Assembly: GCA_963599445.1 (NCBI GenBank)
Contig: CAVBWZ010000016.1
Coordinates: 1-57,110 of the forward strand
Direction of reading: 5' to 3'
DNA: 57,110 nucleotides
Origin: UBA9732 sp963599445
GTDB taxonomy: Bacteria; Spirochaetota; Spirochaetia; Sphaerochaetales; Sphaerochaetaceae
The notes under the pieces were generated by a model. That model saw nothing but the letters and a program-made list of their open reading frames with translations, did no database searches and was not told where the DNA came from. Numbering within the stretch: the first letter of the stretch is position 1; every line of letters begins with the position of its first letter. Shown here piece by piece: positions 38,865 to 47,788 of the stretch. The position numbers were made by a program, and so were the translations under genes.

Positions 38865-41360
38865 ATGGCTGAAATCAGAATCGCCCTTGCGGGCAACCCT
38901 AACAGCGGAAAGACAACGTTGTTCAACAGCCTGACGGGATCCAACCAGTTCGTAGGAAACTGGCCTGGCGTCACTGTTGAGAAGAAGGAAGGAAAGCTCA
39001 AGAAGCATGACGGAGTGATTGTCACCGACCTTCCTGGAATCTATTCACTTTCCCCATATACATTGGAGGAAGTCGTTGCAAGGAACTATCTTCTTGAGGA
39101 ACGTCCCGATGCAATCCTCAACATCGTCGATGGAACCAACCTTGAAAGGAACCTCTACCTCACGACACAGCTCACGGAGCTTGGAATTCCAGTCGTAGTT
39201 GCAATCAACATGATGGATGTCGTGAAGAAGAACGGCGACAGAATCAACACCGCAGAGCTCTCTAGGGAACTTGGATGCAAGGTAGTTGAAATCTCCGCCC
39301 TCAAGGGTGACGGCGTCATGGAAGCCGCAGAAGAGGCAATCAAGGCTGCAAAGGGGACCAAGACAGTTCCAATGCACACCTTCTCCGGCGTTGTAGAACA
39401 TGCTCTTGCCCACATCGAGGAAGCAGCGCTTCACGATATGCCACAGGAGCAGCAGCGTTGGTACTGCATAAAGATCTTCGAGAGAGACTCCAAGGTCCTT
39501 GAGAAGCTTCACATCCAGCCACAGGTCCTTTCCCACATAGAAGAGGACATCAAAGCTGCCGAGAAGGAGCTCGATGATGATGCAGAGAGCATCATCACCA
39601 ACGAGAGATACGTATACATTGCATCGATCATCAAGGCCTGCTACAAGAAAAAGAACGTTGGCAAGGCTTCCACATCGGACAAGATCGACCGCATAGTGAC
39701 GAACCGCTGGCTTGGACTTCCAATCTTCGCAGCCGTCATGTTCCTTGTCTACTACATTGCAATGGTCACAGTTGGTGCATCTGCAACCGACTGGGCCAAC
39801 GACGGTCTCTTTGGAGATGGCTGGCATCTCTTTGGAATCGGCTCCAAACAGTATGAAGCCGCAGCCGAGGAATACGGCGACACTGACCAGATAATCGATG
39901 CCTTCGTATCCGAGTACGGCGACGATTCCATAGCCGAGGCCATAGATCTTGAGTCCGAGGACTACTCGGATGATGCCGCAAAGAACGCTCTGCAGCAGCT
40001 TGTGAAGGCAACCCCTGCCGATGCTTCCGTGACATACTACGTAGAAGACGAAGAGACGTTGGCAGTAGAAGAGTTCCCAGGAACCACGAAGGAAGACCTC
40101 ATTGCAGCAGTAGACCAGTACCTGAACACTGACTACAAGGAAGCCTACGGTGCACCTGATACATCTACATACGGCGTATGGGTTCCTGGTATTCCTGTGC
40201 TCGTTTCCAACGGCCTTGAAGCCGTTGGTGCAGCGGACTGGCTTGCAGGTCTCATCAATGACGGTATCGTAGCCGGTGTTGGTGCAGTCCTTGGATTCGT
40301 ACCTCAGATGCTCGTCCTGTTCCTGCTCCTTGCTTTCCTCGAGGCCTGCGGATACATGGCAAGAATCGCATTCGTCCTCGACAGAGTCTTCAGAAAGTTC
40401 GGTCTTTCCGGAAAGTCCTTCATTCCAATGCTCATTGGTGTTGGATGCGGCGTTCCTGGAATCATGGCTTCAAGGACGATCGAGAACGAAAGAGATAGAA
40501 GAATGACGATCATGACCACAACGTTCATTCCTTGCGGTGCAAAGGTTCCGTTCATCTCCATGATCGCCGGCGCAATCTTTGGGGGATCCGCACTTGTCGC
40601 GACAAGCGCATACTTCATTGGAATGGCTGCAATCATCATCTCCGGTATCATCCTCAAGAAGACAAAGATGTTTGCAGGCGACCCAGCCCCATTCGTCATG
40701 GAGCTTCCTGCATACCACTGGCCAACACTCAAGAACGTCCTTCGTTCCATGTGGGAGAGAGGCTGGTCCTTCATCAAGAAGGCTGGAACGATAATCCTCC
40801 TTTCTACAATCCTCGTATGGTTCACAACCTACTTTGGTGTCGTTGATGGAACATTTAGGATGCTCGCAGAGGACGAAATCGACTACTCCATCCTCGCCTT
40901 CATAGGCAACCTGATCGCTTGGATCTTCAAACCACTCGGATGGGGCAACTGGCAGGCAGCCGTTGCATCCATCACCGGCCTTGTCGCAAAGGAGAACATC
41001 GTTGGAACGATGGGAATCCTCTACGGCGGCAGCGGCGATGTCTACGGCACACTCGCACAGGTCTTCAACGGCGTGACGGGCTACTCCTTCTTGGTCTTCA
41101 ACCTCCTCTGCGCTCCATGCTTTGCAGCAATCGGTGCAATCAAGAGAGAGATGAACAGCCCAAAGTGGACATGGTTCGCAATTGGCTATCAGTGCGGCTT
41201 TGCATACATCATCGCACTCATGATCAACCAGTTCGGCAAGCTCTTCATGGGTCAGCCAAGCGTTGTTGGACTCATCTTTGCAGTCGCAGCGCTCGCCGGC
41301 ATCATCTACATGCTTGTCAGACCATACAAGGAAGCCACAACCCTCACGACGAAGGTCTGA
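38865..41360 (+). CDS. feoB: ferrous iron transporter FeoB
   Basis: 831 residues. GTPase domain: G1 GNPNSGKTT, G3 DLPG, G4 NMMD, and switch region FVGNWPGVTVEKKEG. It is followed by a membrane part with two Gate motifs (GCGVPGIMASRT and PCFAAIGAIKRE). About 110 mostly acidic residues (roughly 335-440) separate the first membrane helix from the GVGAVLGFVPQM helix; many FeoB proteins lack this. Start 38865 has GGAG six bases upstream; ATG at 38862 or 38853 is possible. It imports Fe(II). Confidence 0.95.
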   Translation: MAEIRIALAGNPNSGKTTLFNSLTGSNQFVGNWPGVTVEKKEGKLKKHDGVIVTDLPGIYSLSPYTLEEVVARNYLLEERPDAILNIVDGTNLERNLYLTTQLTELGIPVVVAINMMDVVKKNGDRINTAELSRELGCKVVEISALKGDGVMEAAEEAIKAAKGTKTVPMHTFSGVVEHALAHIEEAALHDMPQEQQRWYCIKIFERDSKVLEKLHIQPQVLSHIEEDIKAAEKELDDDAESIITNERYVYIASIIKACYKKKNVGKASTSDKIDRIVTNRWLGLPIFAAVMFLVYYIAMVTVGASATDWANDGLFGDGWHLFGIGSKQYEAAAEEYGDTDQIIDAFVSEYGDDSIAEAIDLESEDYSDDAAKNALQQLVKATPADASVTYYVEDEETLAVEEFPGTTKEDLIAAVDQYLNTDYKEAYGAPDTSTYGVWVPGIPVLVSNGLEAVGAADWLAGLINDGIVAGVGAVLGFVPQMLVLFLLLAFLEACGYMARIAFVLDRVFRKFGLSGKSFIPMLIGVGCGVPGIMASRTIENERDRRMTIMTTTFIPCGAKVPFISMIAGAIFGGSALVATSAYFIGMAAIIISGIILKKTKMFAGDPAPFVMELPAYHWPTLKNVLRSMWERGWSFIKKAGTIILLSTILVWFTTYFGVVDGTFRMLAEDEIDYSILAFIGNLIAWIFKPLGWGNWQAAVASITGLVAKENIVGTMGILYGGSGDVYGTLAQVFNGVTGYSFLVFNLLCAPCFAAIGAIKREMNSPKWTWFAIGYQCGFAYIIALMINQFGKLFMGQPSVVGLIFAVAALAGIIYMLVRPYKEATTLTTKV

Positions 41361-41475
41361 TGAGGGCTTGGAATGGACTTGATGGTAGCCGACGTTGCCC
41401 AGACCGATGTTTGGCTTAGCCCGATGTTGCCGAGTCGAGTTTCGAACAGTATATTGTTAGTAGTAATCTAGATAG

Positions 41476-41503
41476 TCGGCTGTCCGCCTGTGCGGGCGGC
41501 CGA
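41476..41503 (+). promoter_or_regulatory. GC-rich hairpin before the FeoB-associated peptide
   Basis: TCGGC and GCCGA close a stem with an inner CCGC/GCGG, ending about nine bases before GGAGGTG. It may set expression of the small gene relative to feoB. Confidence 0.4.
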
Positions 41504-41521
41504 TTTGCTTGGAGGTGAATA

Positions 41522-41704
41522 ATGTTGGCAACCATAATCATTTCTTTGATACTCATCCTGGTCGTTGTATTGGCCATCTCCTCTATCGTGCGCGACAAGA
41601 AGCAGGGCAAATCCACCTGCGGCGGCAACTGCGCCCACTGCCCGTCTGGCGGCGCCTGCCATCAGTTCGAGAAGATCGGCGACATCAAGATTCCCAAGAA
41701 GTGA
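41522..41704 (+). CDS. FeoB-associated Cys-rich membrane protein
   Basis: 60 residues. One N-terminal membrane helix, a basic stretch (VRDKKQGK) and a cysteine cluster CGGNCAHCPSGGACH. This is the small protein family regularly found after feoB, possibly binding iron at the inner face of the transporter. GGAGGTG is the ribosome site. Confidence 0.92.
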   Translation: MLATIIISLILILVVVLAISSIVRDKKQGKSTCGGNCAHCPSGGACHQFEKIGDIKIPKK

Positions 41705-41812
41705 CCTTCTTGGTCTTTGACCTTTCTTCTGCGTTGCTGCACTCAGGCTGTGCATTACAGCACTATCCTTCGTTTGCTTCCTTGAATAAAGCCCAAATAC
41801 CGGTGAAGCAGG
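41704..41812. repeat. dispersed intergenic hairpin element, copy 5 (diverged)
   Basis: CCTTCTTGGTCTTTG, GCGTTGCTGC, outer arms ACTCAGG/CCTTCGT with a two-base internal mismatch, core CTGTGCATTACAGCACTATC, then TTTGCTTCC and ACCGGTGAAGCAGG. First of three units in tandem. Confidence 0.65.
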
Positions 41813-41925
41813 TTCCTTGGAACTTGAGCGGTCTACGTCGTCGCTGCAGAATAGGCCGTGCAGATAGCACTGTCCTATTCCTTGCTTCTAGTATCCCATC
41901 TCAATTTCCTGCGAAGCAGGCTTCT
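41813..41925. repeat. dispersed intergenic hairpin element, copy 6
   Basis: CTTGG, GTCGTCGCT, perfect outer stem GAATAGG/CCTATTC (41849-41855 with 41874-41880), core CCGTGCAGATAGCACTGT (inner GTGC/GCAC), TTGCTTCTAGTATCCCATC, then CCTGCGAAGCAGG, itself a hairpin. Confidence 0.8.
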
Positions 41926-42040
41926 TGGTCTTTCTGCAATTTCCGTTGTCGCTTTACGTGGGCCGTATCGTAAATACTGTCCCACGTTTTGCTTCTAGGA
42001 TATTGGCAGAAATACCTGCGAAGAGAGCTTTTTGGTCTTT
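41926..42040. repeat. dispersed intergenic hairpin element, copy 7
   Basis: TTGGTCTTT, GTTGTCGCT, perfect outer stem ACGTGGG/CCCACGT (41956-41962 with 41981-41987), core CCGTATCGTAAATACTGT (inner GTAT/ATAC), TTTGCTTCTAGGAT, CCTGCGAAGAGAGC. Its right end repeats TTTTGGTCTTT, as if another unit should follow. Confidence 0.8.
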
Positions 42041-42067
42041 GCGGTGATAACTGTGGCGTTCTGGCCC

Positions 42068-42290
42068 CTCTTGCCACTCTTGCCACTCTGGGCGGACTAG
42101 ACGCACTAGCCAATCTGAAACGGTCTGGAATCTGTAGCGGATTTGTAGCATCTGTGGTCGTTGTGGCGTTTGTAGAAATTGTAGCATTTGTAGGGTCTGT
42201 AGTGTCTGTGGCAAGTGTTGAGGTTGTCACAACTACTCCCTCTAAACTCACTACGCCCATTACTCCCACTAAGCTTACTAATACGCTTTA
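42068..42290. repeat. long degenerate 9-base tandem array
   Basis: Three blocks of 9-base units: CTCTTGCCA types at the left; ten gapless TGTRGCRTT types at 42144-42233; NACTANNCC types at the right (for example CACTACGCC, CATTACTCC). The middle unit is the one used at 20316-20387. Frames through it read as Val-Ala-Ser-Val repeats with no ribosome site, so coding is unlikely. Confidence 0.75.
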
Positions 42291-42334
42291 ATTTCAGTTG
42301 AATTATGAAATTGAATGCTTGCATCCGTTTAAAA

Positions 42335-42396
42335 CTTTGGAATTTCCTACATATAAACTTTGGAATATCCTATATCTTGACTTTGGAATTTCCTAA
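42335..42396. repeat. three 16-base repeats with exact 23-base period
   Basis: ACTTTGGAATTTCCTA at 42335-42350, ACTTTGGAATATCCTA at 42358-42373, ACTTTGGAATTTCCTA at 42381-42396. Each unit holds the dyad GGAATTTCC. The array ends 52 bases before the -35 of the RDD gene, so it is a candidate operator or activator site. Confidence 0.75.
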
Positions 42397-42447
42397 AAAC
42401 GATGTGTCAAAGCAAAGCTTCAGCCACGTTAACAAGAATAATTCTCA

Positions 42448-42475
42448 TTGCTAACAGTTGGGCAAATGTTATAGA
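42448..42475 (+). promoter_or_regulatory. promoter of the RDD-ABC region
   Basis: TTGCTA, 16-base spacer, TATAGA. Transcription should start near 42482, which argues for the start at 42503 and not at 42476. Confidence 0.5.
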
Positions 42476-42502
42476 ATGGATTTTGCTTGGTTTGGATTAG
42501 CT

Positions 42503-43264
42503 ATGGTTTTTGACTTGCAAAAGGCGAGTGTCTGGAAACGGGCGAGTGCCTTCCTATTCGACTTCATCCTCCTTACGATACTGGTGGTGGCGTTCGCCTT
42601 CCTCCTTTCGTGGATTACGGGCTATGACGGCTACAGCGACACGTACTACGACAAGATGTCGGAGTGCGAGCAGACGTACGGAACGTCCTTTGGGTATACA
42701 CGCGAGCAGTTCAATGAATTGGATGATGCCGGACAAAAGGCGTATATGGATGCCTACAACGCACTTGTGTCTGATGACGACGCCATGTATGCATACAGGA
42801 TGATGGTCAATCTCATAATGCTAATAACATCCATATCCATCTTCCTTTCATATCTCATACTTGATTTCATTTTTCCTATCGTCCTCAAGGACGGACGTAC
42901 ATTGGGAAAGAAGATATTTGGCATTGCCGTCATGAGGACCAACGGTGTCAGAATGAACAAGATAAGCCTTTTCATAAGGACATTCCTTGGAAAGTATGCA
43001 ATAGAGACCATGGTCCCCGTCCTCATAGCCACCATGATCCTCTTCAATACAATCGGTATAGTGGGCCCCATCGTAGTGGGGCTCATCTTCGTTCTTGAGG
43101 TCGTTCTCATGATAGCGACCAAGACCAATTCCATGATACATGACCTGCTTGCAGACACCGTTGTGGTGGACTATGCAAGCCAGATGATATACGACAGCGA
43201 GGAAGCGCTGATTGCAGCGAAACGCCAGGCCGCGTTGGAGAAGGCCAACAGAACAAGCTACTGA
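42503..43264 (+). CDS. RDD family membrane protein
   Basis: 253 residues. RDD pattern: VWKRASAFLFDFILLTILVVAFAFLL (Arg and Asp of RDD) and DGRTLGKKIFGIAVMRTNG, with four to five membrane helices and a charged extramembrane loop between the first two. Function unknown; some RDD proteins are ion antiporters. The start at 42503 fits the promoter. It precedes the ABC operon by 19 bases and may be co-transcribed. Confidence 0.85.
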   Translation: MVFDLQKASVWKRASAFLFDFILLTILVVAFAFLLSWITGYDGYSDTYYDKMSECEQTYGTSFGYTREQFNELDDAGQKAYMDAYNALVSDDDAMYAYRMMVNLIMLITSISIFLSYLILDFIFPIVLKDGRTLGKKIFGIAVMRTNGVRMNKISLFIRTFLGKYAIETMVPVLIATMILFNTIGIVGPIVVGLIFVLEVVLMIATKTNSMIHDLLADTVVVDYASQMIYDSEEALIAAKRQAALEKANRTSY

Positions 43265-43283
43265 ATGAAAGGAAATAGAGAGA

Positions 43284-44390
43284 ATGATTGTTGAACTTCA
43301 GAATTTGACCAAAATCTTCCCAAGCAGGAACAAGAACAGCGATGACGAAGTCGTGGCTGTAAATGATTTCACGTTCACCATCCCGGATGGAAAGCTTGTA
43401 GGTCTTCTTGGACCAAGCGGCTGTGGAAAAAGCACCACGCTCTACATGATCTGCGGATTGCAGAAGCCTACGAGTGGAAAGATCTTCTTTGGGGAGGATG
43501 ACGTAACACAGCTTCCTGCCGAGAACAGAGGCGTTGGACTTGTGTTCCAGAACTACGCACTCTATCCTCACATGACGGTGAAGCAGAACATCCTGTTCCC
43601 GCTTCAGAACCTCAAGGGAGAGGACAAGCTCTCCAAGGAGGAGATGCTCAGAAGGGCATACGAAGTTGCCAAGATAGTCCAGATAGACGAGCTCATGGAA
43701 AGAAAGCCAAGCGAGCTATCCGGTGGTCAGCAGCAGCGTGTCGCAATCGCAAGAGCGTTGGTCAAGATGCCAAAGGTCCTGCTTCTGGACGAGCCTCTTT
43801 CGAACTTGGATGCCAGACTCAGACTCCAGACGAGGGAGGAGATCCGCCGTATCCAGAGAGCCACCAACATTACGACGGTGTTCGTCACCCATGACCAGGA
43901 AGAGGCCATGAGCATATCGGACATGATAGTGGTCATGAAGCTTGGAATCGTACAGCAGATAGGCAAGCCTCAGGACGTGTACAACAGTCCTGCCAACCTG
44001 TTCGTTGCCAAGTTCCTTGGAACCCCTCCAATCAACGTGTTCAACGGAAGCATCAGGGGTGGGGTCGTCTACATTGGAAACGAGGCCGTTGGAGATGCAA
44101 AGGGTGCTGCAGACCAGGATGTCTATGTTGGAATAAGACCTGAAGGGTTCGTACTCAACGACGATGGTCCGTTCTCATGCAATCTCAATGCAGTGGAGGT
44201 AATGGGTAGGGATGTAAGCGTAGTCGCTACCAACGAAGCTTCCATCAACCCTGTCGTAAGGGCCATCATAGATGCTGACAACAAGATCGATTCTGATAGA
44301 AAGACGGTCAACTTCTTCATCAAACCCAACAAGATGTTCCTTTTCAACAAAGAGACGGAAGAGAGAATCTACATAGTAGAGGGCAGGTGA
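43284..44390 (+). CDS. ABC transporter ATPase, UgpC/MsmX/MalK type
   Basis: 368 residues. Walker A GPSGCGKST, Q-loop VFQNYALYPHMTV, signature LSGGQQQR, Walker B VLLLDEPLSNLDARLR, H-loop VFVTHDQEEA, and a C-terminal TOBE-like regulatory domain (DVYVGIRPEGFVL). It energises the two permeases encoded next. This class takes up oligosaccharides or glycerol-3-phosphate. Confidence 0.93.
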   Translation: MIVELQNLTKIFPSRNKNSDDEVVAVNDFTFTIPDGKLVGLLGPSGCGKSTTLYMICGLQKPTSGKIFFGEDDVTQLPAENRGVGLVFQNYALYPHMTVKQNILFPLQNLKGEDKLSKEEMLRRAYEVAKIVQIDELMERKPSELSGGQQQRVAIARALVKMPKVLLLDEPLSNLDARLRLQTREEIRRIQRATNITTVFVTHDQEEAMSISDMIVVMKLGIVQQIGKPQDVYNSPANLFVAKFLGTPPINVFNGSIRGGVVYIGNEAVGDAKGAADQDVYVGIRPEGFVLNDDGPFSCNLNAVEVMGRDVSVVATNEASINPVVRAIIDADNKIDSDRKTVNFFIKPNKMFLFNKETEERIYIVEGR

Positions 44391-44391
44391 C

Positions 44392-45348
44392 ATGAGCAGC
44401 AGCATGGTAGAAAGCAAACATCCGTGGAAGGCTTGGCTCTATCTTGCACCTGCAATCGTACTTTTGCTGGTGTTCACCGTGTGGCCAATCTTCAATACGG
44501 TAAGGATGGCGTTCCTTGAGAACTACAGTGGTCTCAAGGCCGCAGGTGGAATGAAGTTCCAGTTCGGAGTTGGAAACTTCGTGAAGGTCGTTCAGTACAA
44601 GAGATTCATACAGTGCATGAAGAACACCGTTCTTCTCTGTATCTTCACGGTTCCAATCTCAACGGTTCTGGCCCTTCTCATAGCGGTGTGCCTCAACTCG
44701 ATCAAGACGCTCCAGAAGTTCCTTCAGACGATATTCTTCCTGCCTTATGTGACGAACTCCATAGCCATTGGAATGGTCTTTGCGGCCATGTTCAACATAG
44801 TTGGAAGCTTCTATGGAACGGAGAACGAAATAATAGTGACGGCTGGAATCATAAACAACGTCATAGAGTTCTTTGGCGGCAAGCCCATCAACTGGATAAA
44901 CTACGGCTCCACATACGCAGCCAACATGACCGTCATGGTCATCTATATAGTGTGGAACGCGTTGCCGTTCAAGATCCTCATCCTTCTTGGAGGGCTTCAG
45001 AGCATAAACAAGCAGTACTACGATGCAGCCAAGGTTGACGGAACTTCCAGACGCAGGATCTTCACAAGGATAACGGTTCCTCTTCTTTCCCCAATGATTG
45101 CATACGTCGTGATAACCGGTTTCATTGGAGGGTTCAAGGAGTACACGAGCATAGTTGGTATCTTTGGAGAGTCCATGGGCCCTGCGGACGATGCCAAGAG
45201 GCTCAACACCATGGTTGGGTTCATATACGATGCGCTGTCTTCCAACAGCCAGGGTAGGGCAAGCGCCGCCGCCCTCATCCTGTTTGGAATAATTCTTGTC
45301 GTCACTCTGATCAACCTTCAGGTCAGCAAGAAGAAAGTCCATTATTGA
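44392..45348 (+). CDS. ABC sugar transporter permease, UgpA/MalF type
   Basis: 318 residues, about six helices. N-terminal AWLYLAPAIVLLLVFTVWPIFNTVRMAF and the coupling loop YDAAKVDGTSRRRIFTRITVPLLSPM are typical. It begins one base after the ATPase stop and overlaps the next permease region at its end. Forms the membrane channel with its neighbour. Confidence 0.92.
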   Translation: MSSSMVESKHPWKAWLYLAPAIVLLLVFTVWPIFNTVRMAFLENYSGLKAAGGMKFQFGVGNFVKVVQYKRFIQCMKNTVLLCIFTVPISTVLALLIAVCLNSIKTLQKFLQTIFFLPYVTNSIAIGMVFAAMFNIVGSFYGTENEIIVTAGIINNVIEFFGGKPINWINYGSTYAANMTVMVIYIVWNALPFKILILLGGLQSINKQYYDAAKVDGTSRRRIFTRITVPLLSPMIAYVVITGFIGGFKEYTSIVGIFGESMGPADDAKRLNTMVGFIYDALSSNSQGRASAAALILFGIILVVTLINLQVSKKKVHY

Positions 45349-45359
45349 GGAGGCGCGAC

Positions 45360-46250
45360 ATGGCAGAGAAAATTTCAACGATGCACGAGAAGGATATGCA
45401 GAAGGAGACCTCAAGGCAGAAGGTCGTTGGCGTCATTGTCATGGTTCTCCTATACGCTTTCCTCATAACAATGGCCTTGATTGTGCTTTTCCCCTTCTAT
45501 TGGATGATAAACTCGTCCCTCAAGACATTGGAAGAGTACAGAATGAGCGTTCCTACGTTCTGGCCAAAGCAGATAATGCTTACGAACTACGCCACGGCGT
45601 TCCAGACGGCAAGTCTTGGAAGGCTGTTCCTGAACACTCTATACGTTGGCATAGTGTCCACGATCCTTTCGTTGGTGATCACGATACTATCGGCCTTTGC
45701 CTTTGCGCGTCTTGAGTTCAAGGGAAAGGACCTCCTGTTCGCAGGTCTGTTGGCGACCATGATGATTCCGGGCGAGCTGTTCACGATCACGAACTACAGC
45801 ACCGTCACGAACCTTGGGTGGCTCAATACGTATACGGTCCTCATAGTTCCGTTCCTTGTGAGCGTGTTCTACATCTACCTCCTTAGGCAGAACTTCATGC
45901 AGATTCCAAACGAGCTGTATCTTGCCGCAAAGGTGGATGGCACGAGCGACTTCAAGTACCTGTGCAAGGTTATGATTCCGCTTTCGCTTCCAACCCTCAT
46001 CTCCATCACGATTCTGAAGATGATGGGTGCTTGGAACTCGTACATCTGGCCAAGACTCGTTGCGAACGATGCCAACCACAGGATGATAACCAACGGTCTC
46101 AGAAACGCCTTCAAGGAGACGAGCGGAGACGTCAACTATCCTGTCCAGATGGCCGCCGTAGCAATGGTGTCCGCACCGCTCTTCCTTGTGTTCGTGTTCC
46201 TTAGGAAGTACATAATGAAGGGAGTGAGCCGCAGCGGAATCAAGGGCTGA
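45360..46250 (+). CDS. ABC sugar transporter permease, UgpE/MalG type
   Basis: 296 residues. FPFYWMINSSLKTLEEY near the N-terminus and coupling loop LAAKVDGTSDFKYLCKVMIPLSLPTL mark the MalG-type partner. GAGGAGG lies six bases before the ATG at 45360; an upstream in-frame ATG overlaps the previous stop. Works with the preceding permease. Confidence 0.92.
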   Translation: MAEKISTMHEKDMQKETSRQKVVGVIVMVLLYAFLITMALIVLFPFYWMINSSLKTLEEYRMSVPTFWPKQIMLTNYATAFQTASLGRLFLNTLYVGIVSTILSLVITILSAFAFARLEFKGKDLLFAGLLATMMIPGELFTITNYSTVTNLGWLNTYTVLIVPFLVSVFYIYLLRQNFMQIPNELYLAAKVDGTSDFKYLCKVMIPLSLPTLISITILKMMGAWNSYIWPRLVANDANHRMITNGLRNAFKETSGDVNYPVQMAAVAMVSAPLFLVFVFLRKYIMKGVSRSGIKG

Positions 46251-46358
46251 TGTCGATGTGGTTTCAATGGCCTGTCATTTGAGATGGCCTTGGAAAAATT
46301 GGGAGATGTCGTCCTATTGGGCGATTATATAGGTTGAAATCAATAAAAGGAGAAAAGC

Positions 46359-47774
46359 ATGAAGAAAACTTTTCTGGTTCTGTTGCTCCTTGTTGGGGCA
46401 GTGATGGTTGCCTTCTGCGGAGGAAACTCCGAGTCCGGCAATGCGAAGGTCGAAGGAGCATTCGAAGTTCCAGAAGTAGGTTATGACGGAAGCGAAGTCA
46501 CAATCACCTTCTACCACACGATTGGCTCGACCAAGACACATACTCTGGATGACTACATCGTAGAGTTCAACAAGCTCTATCCAAACATCCACGTCGTATA
46601 CGAATCCGTAGGTGGCTATGACGATCTCAGAGATCAGATCAGCACACAGATCACTGTTGGAAACCAGCCGAACATCGCCTACTGCTATCCTGACCACGTA
46701 GCTCTCTACAACCTGGCAGGTGCAGTCGCAACGCTTGACAACCTCATCAACAGCGACATCGTCGTCACAAGAGCAGATGGCACCACAGAGATCCTTGGCC
46801 TTACAGCCGAGCAGCAGGCAGACTTCATCGAAGGCTACTACAACGAAGGACGCCAGTTCGGCGATGGTCTCATGTACACAATGCCGTTCTCAAAGTCCAC
46901 TGAGGTCCTCTACTACAACAAGACTTTCTTCGATGCAAACGGCATTGAAGTTCCAACGACATGGGAAGAGCTTGAAGCGGTATGCGCAAAGATCAAGGAG
47001 ATCGACCCAACCTCCATTCCACTTGGATACGACTCTGAGTCCAACTGGTTCATCAACATGTGCGAGCAGTACAACAGCCCATACACAAGCGCAACGGGCG
47101 ACCACTACCTGTTCAACAACGAGACGAACAGAGAGTTCATCAAGCTGTTCAGATCCTGGTATGAGAAGGGCTACCTCACAACACAGAAGCTCTACGGCGC
47201 ATACACATCAGGCCTCTTCACCTCCACGACGAATCCAAAGAGCTACATGTCCATTGGTTCATCCGCAGGTGCAACATACCAGCGCCCAGCCAAGGTCGAT
47301 GGTGCATATCCATTTGAAGTTGGAATCGCATCCATCCCACAGGTCTCACAGGACAACAGAAAGGTCATCTCCCAGGGACCAAGCCTCGTGATCTTCGACA
47401 AGGCCAACTCCCAGGAAGTCGTGGCATCATGGCTCTTCGTGAAGTTCCTCACCACATCCGTTGACTTCCAGGCTGCATTCTCCATGGACTCCGGTTACGT
47501 TCCAGTCATCAAGTCCGTCATGGAAAACGCTGTCTATGCCGATTTCATTGCAAATGCCGATGGCTATGACAACATCGCAGCCCTCAGCGCAAAGGCATGT
47601 CTCGAGCAGGAGGATGCATACTACACATCCCCAGCCTTCAACGGCTCATCCACAGCTCGCGACCAGGTTGGCGCACTTCTTTCCAAGTGTCTCTCAACTG
47701 CAACGGACAACGTCGATGCAATGATCCTCCAGGCTTTCCAGGATGCAATCGACGAGTGTGAGTACAACAACTAA
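46359..47774 (+). CDS. ABC transporter extracellular solute-binding lipoprotein (family 1)
   Basis: 471 residues. Lipoprotein signal ending VAFC. Family 1 binding-protein features: VTITFYHTIGSTKTHTLDDYIVEFNKLYPNIHVVYES, MPFSKSTEVLYYNKTFFDANGIEVPTTWEEL and VASWLFVKFLTT. It is the last gene of the ATPase-permease-permease-binding-protein operon. Probably binds a sugar, polyol or phosphodiester; exact ligand unknown. Confidence 0.92.
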   Translation: MKKTFLVLLLLVGAVMVAFCGGNSESGNAKVEGAFEVPEVGYDGSEVTITFYHTIGSTKTHTLDDYIVEFNKLYPNIHVVYESVGGYDDLRDQISTQITVGNQPNIAYCYPDHVALYNLAGAVATLDNLINSDIVVTRADGTTEILGLTAEQQADFIEGYYNEGRQFGDGLMYTMPFSKSTEVLYYNKTFFDANGIEVPTTWEELEAVCAKIKEIDPTSIPLGYDSESNWFINMCEQYNSPYTSATGDHYLFNNETNREFIKLFRSWYEKGYLTTQKLYGAYTSGLFTSTTNPKSYMSIGSSAGATYQRPAKVDGAYPFEVGIASIPQVSQDNRKVISQGPSLVIFDKANSQEVVASWLFVKFLTTSVDFQAAFSMDSGYVPVIKSVMENAVYADFIANADGYDNIAALSAKACLEQEDAYYTSPAFNGSSTARDQVGALLSKCLSTATDNVDAMILQAFQDAIDECEYNN

Positions 47775-47788
47775 GGGATGATTCCAGA

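Noticed and set aside
41989..42291. 100-codon open frame reading Val-Ala-Ser-Val repeats
   Set aside because: It is produced by the 9-base array, has no ribosome site, and opposite-strand frames are equally open.
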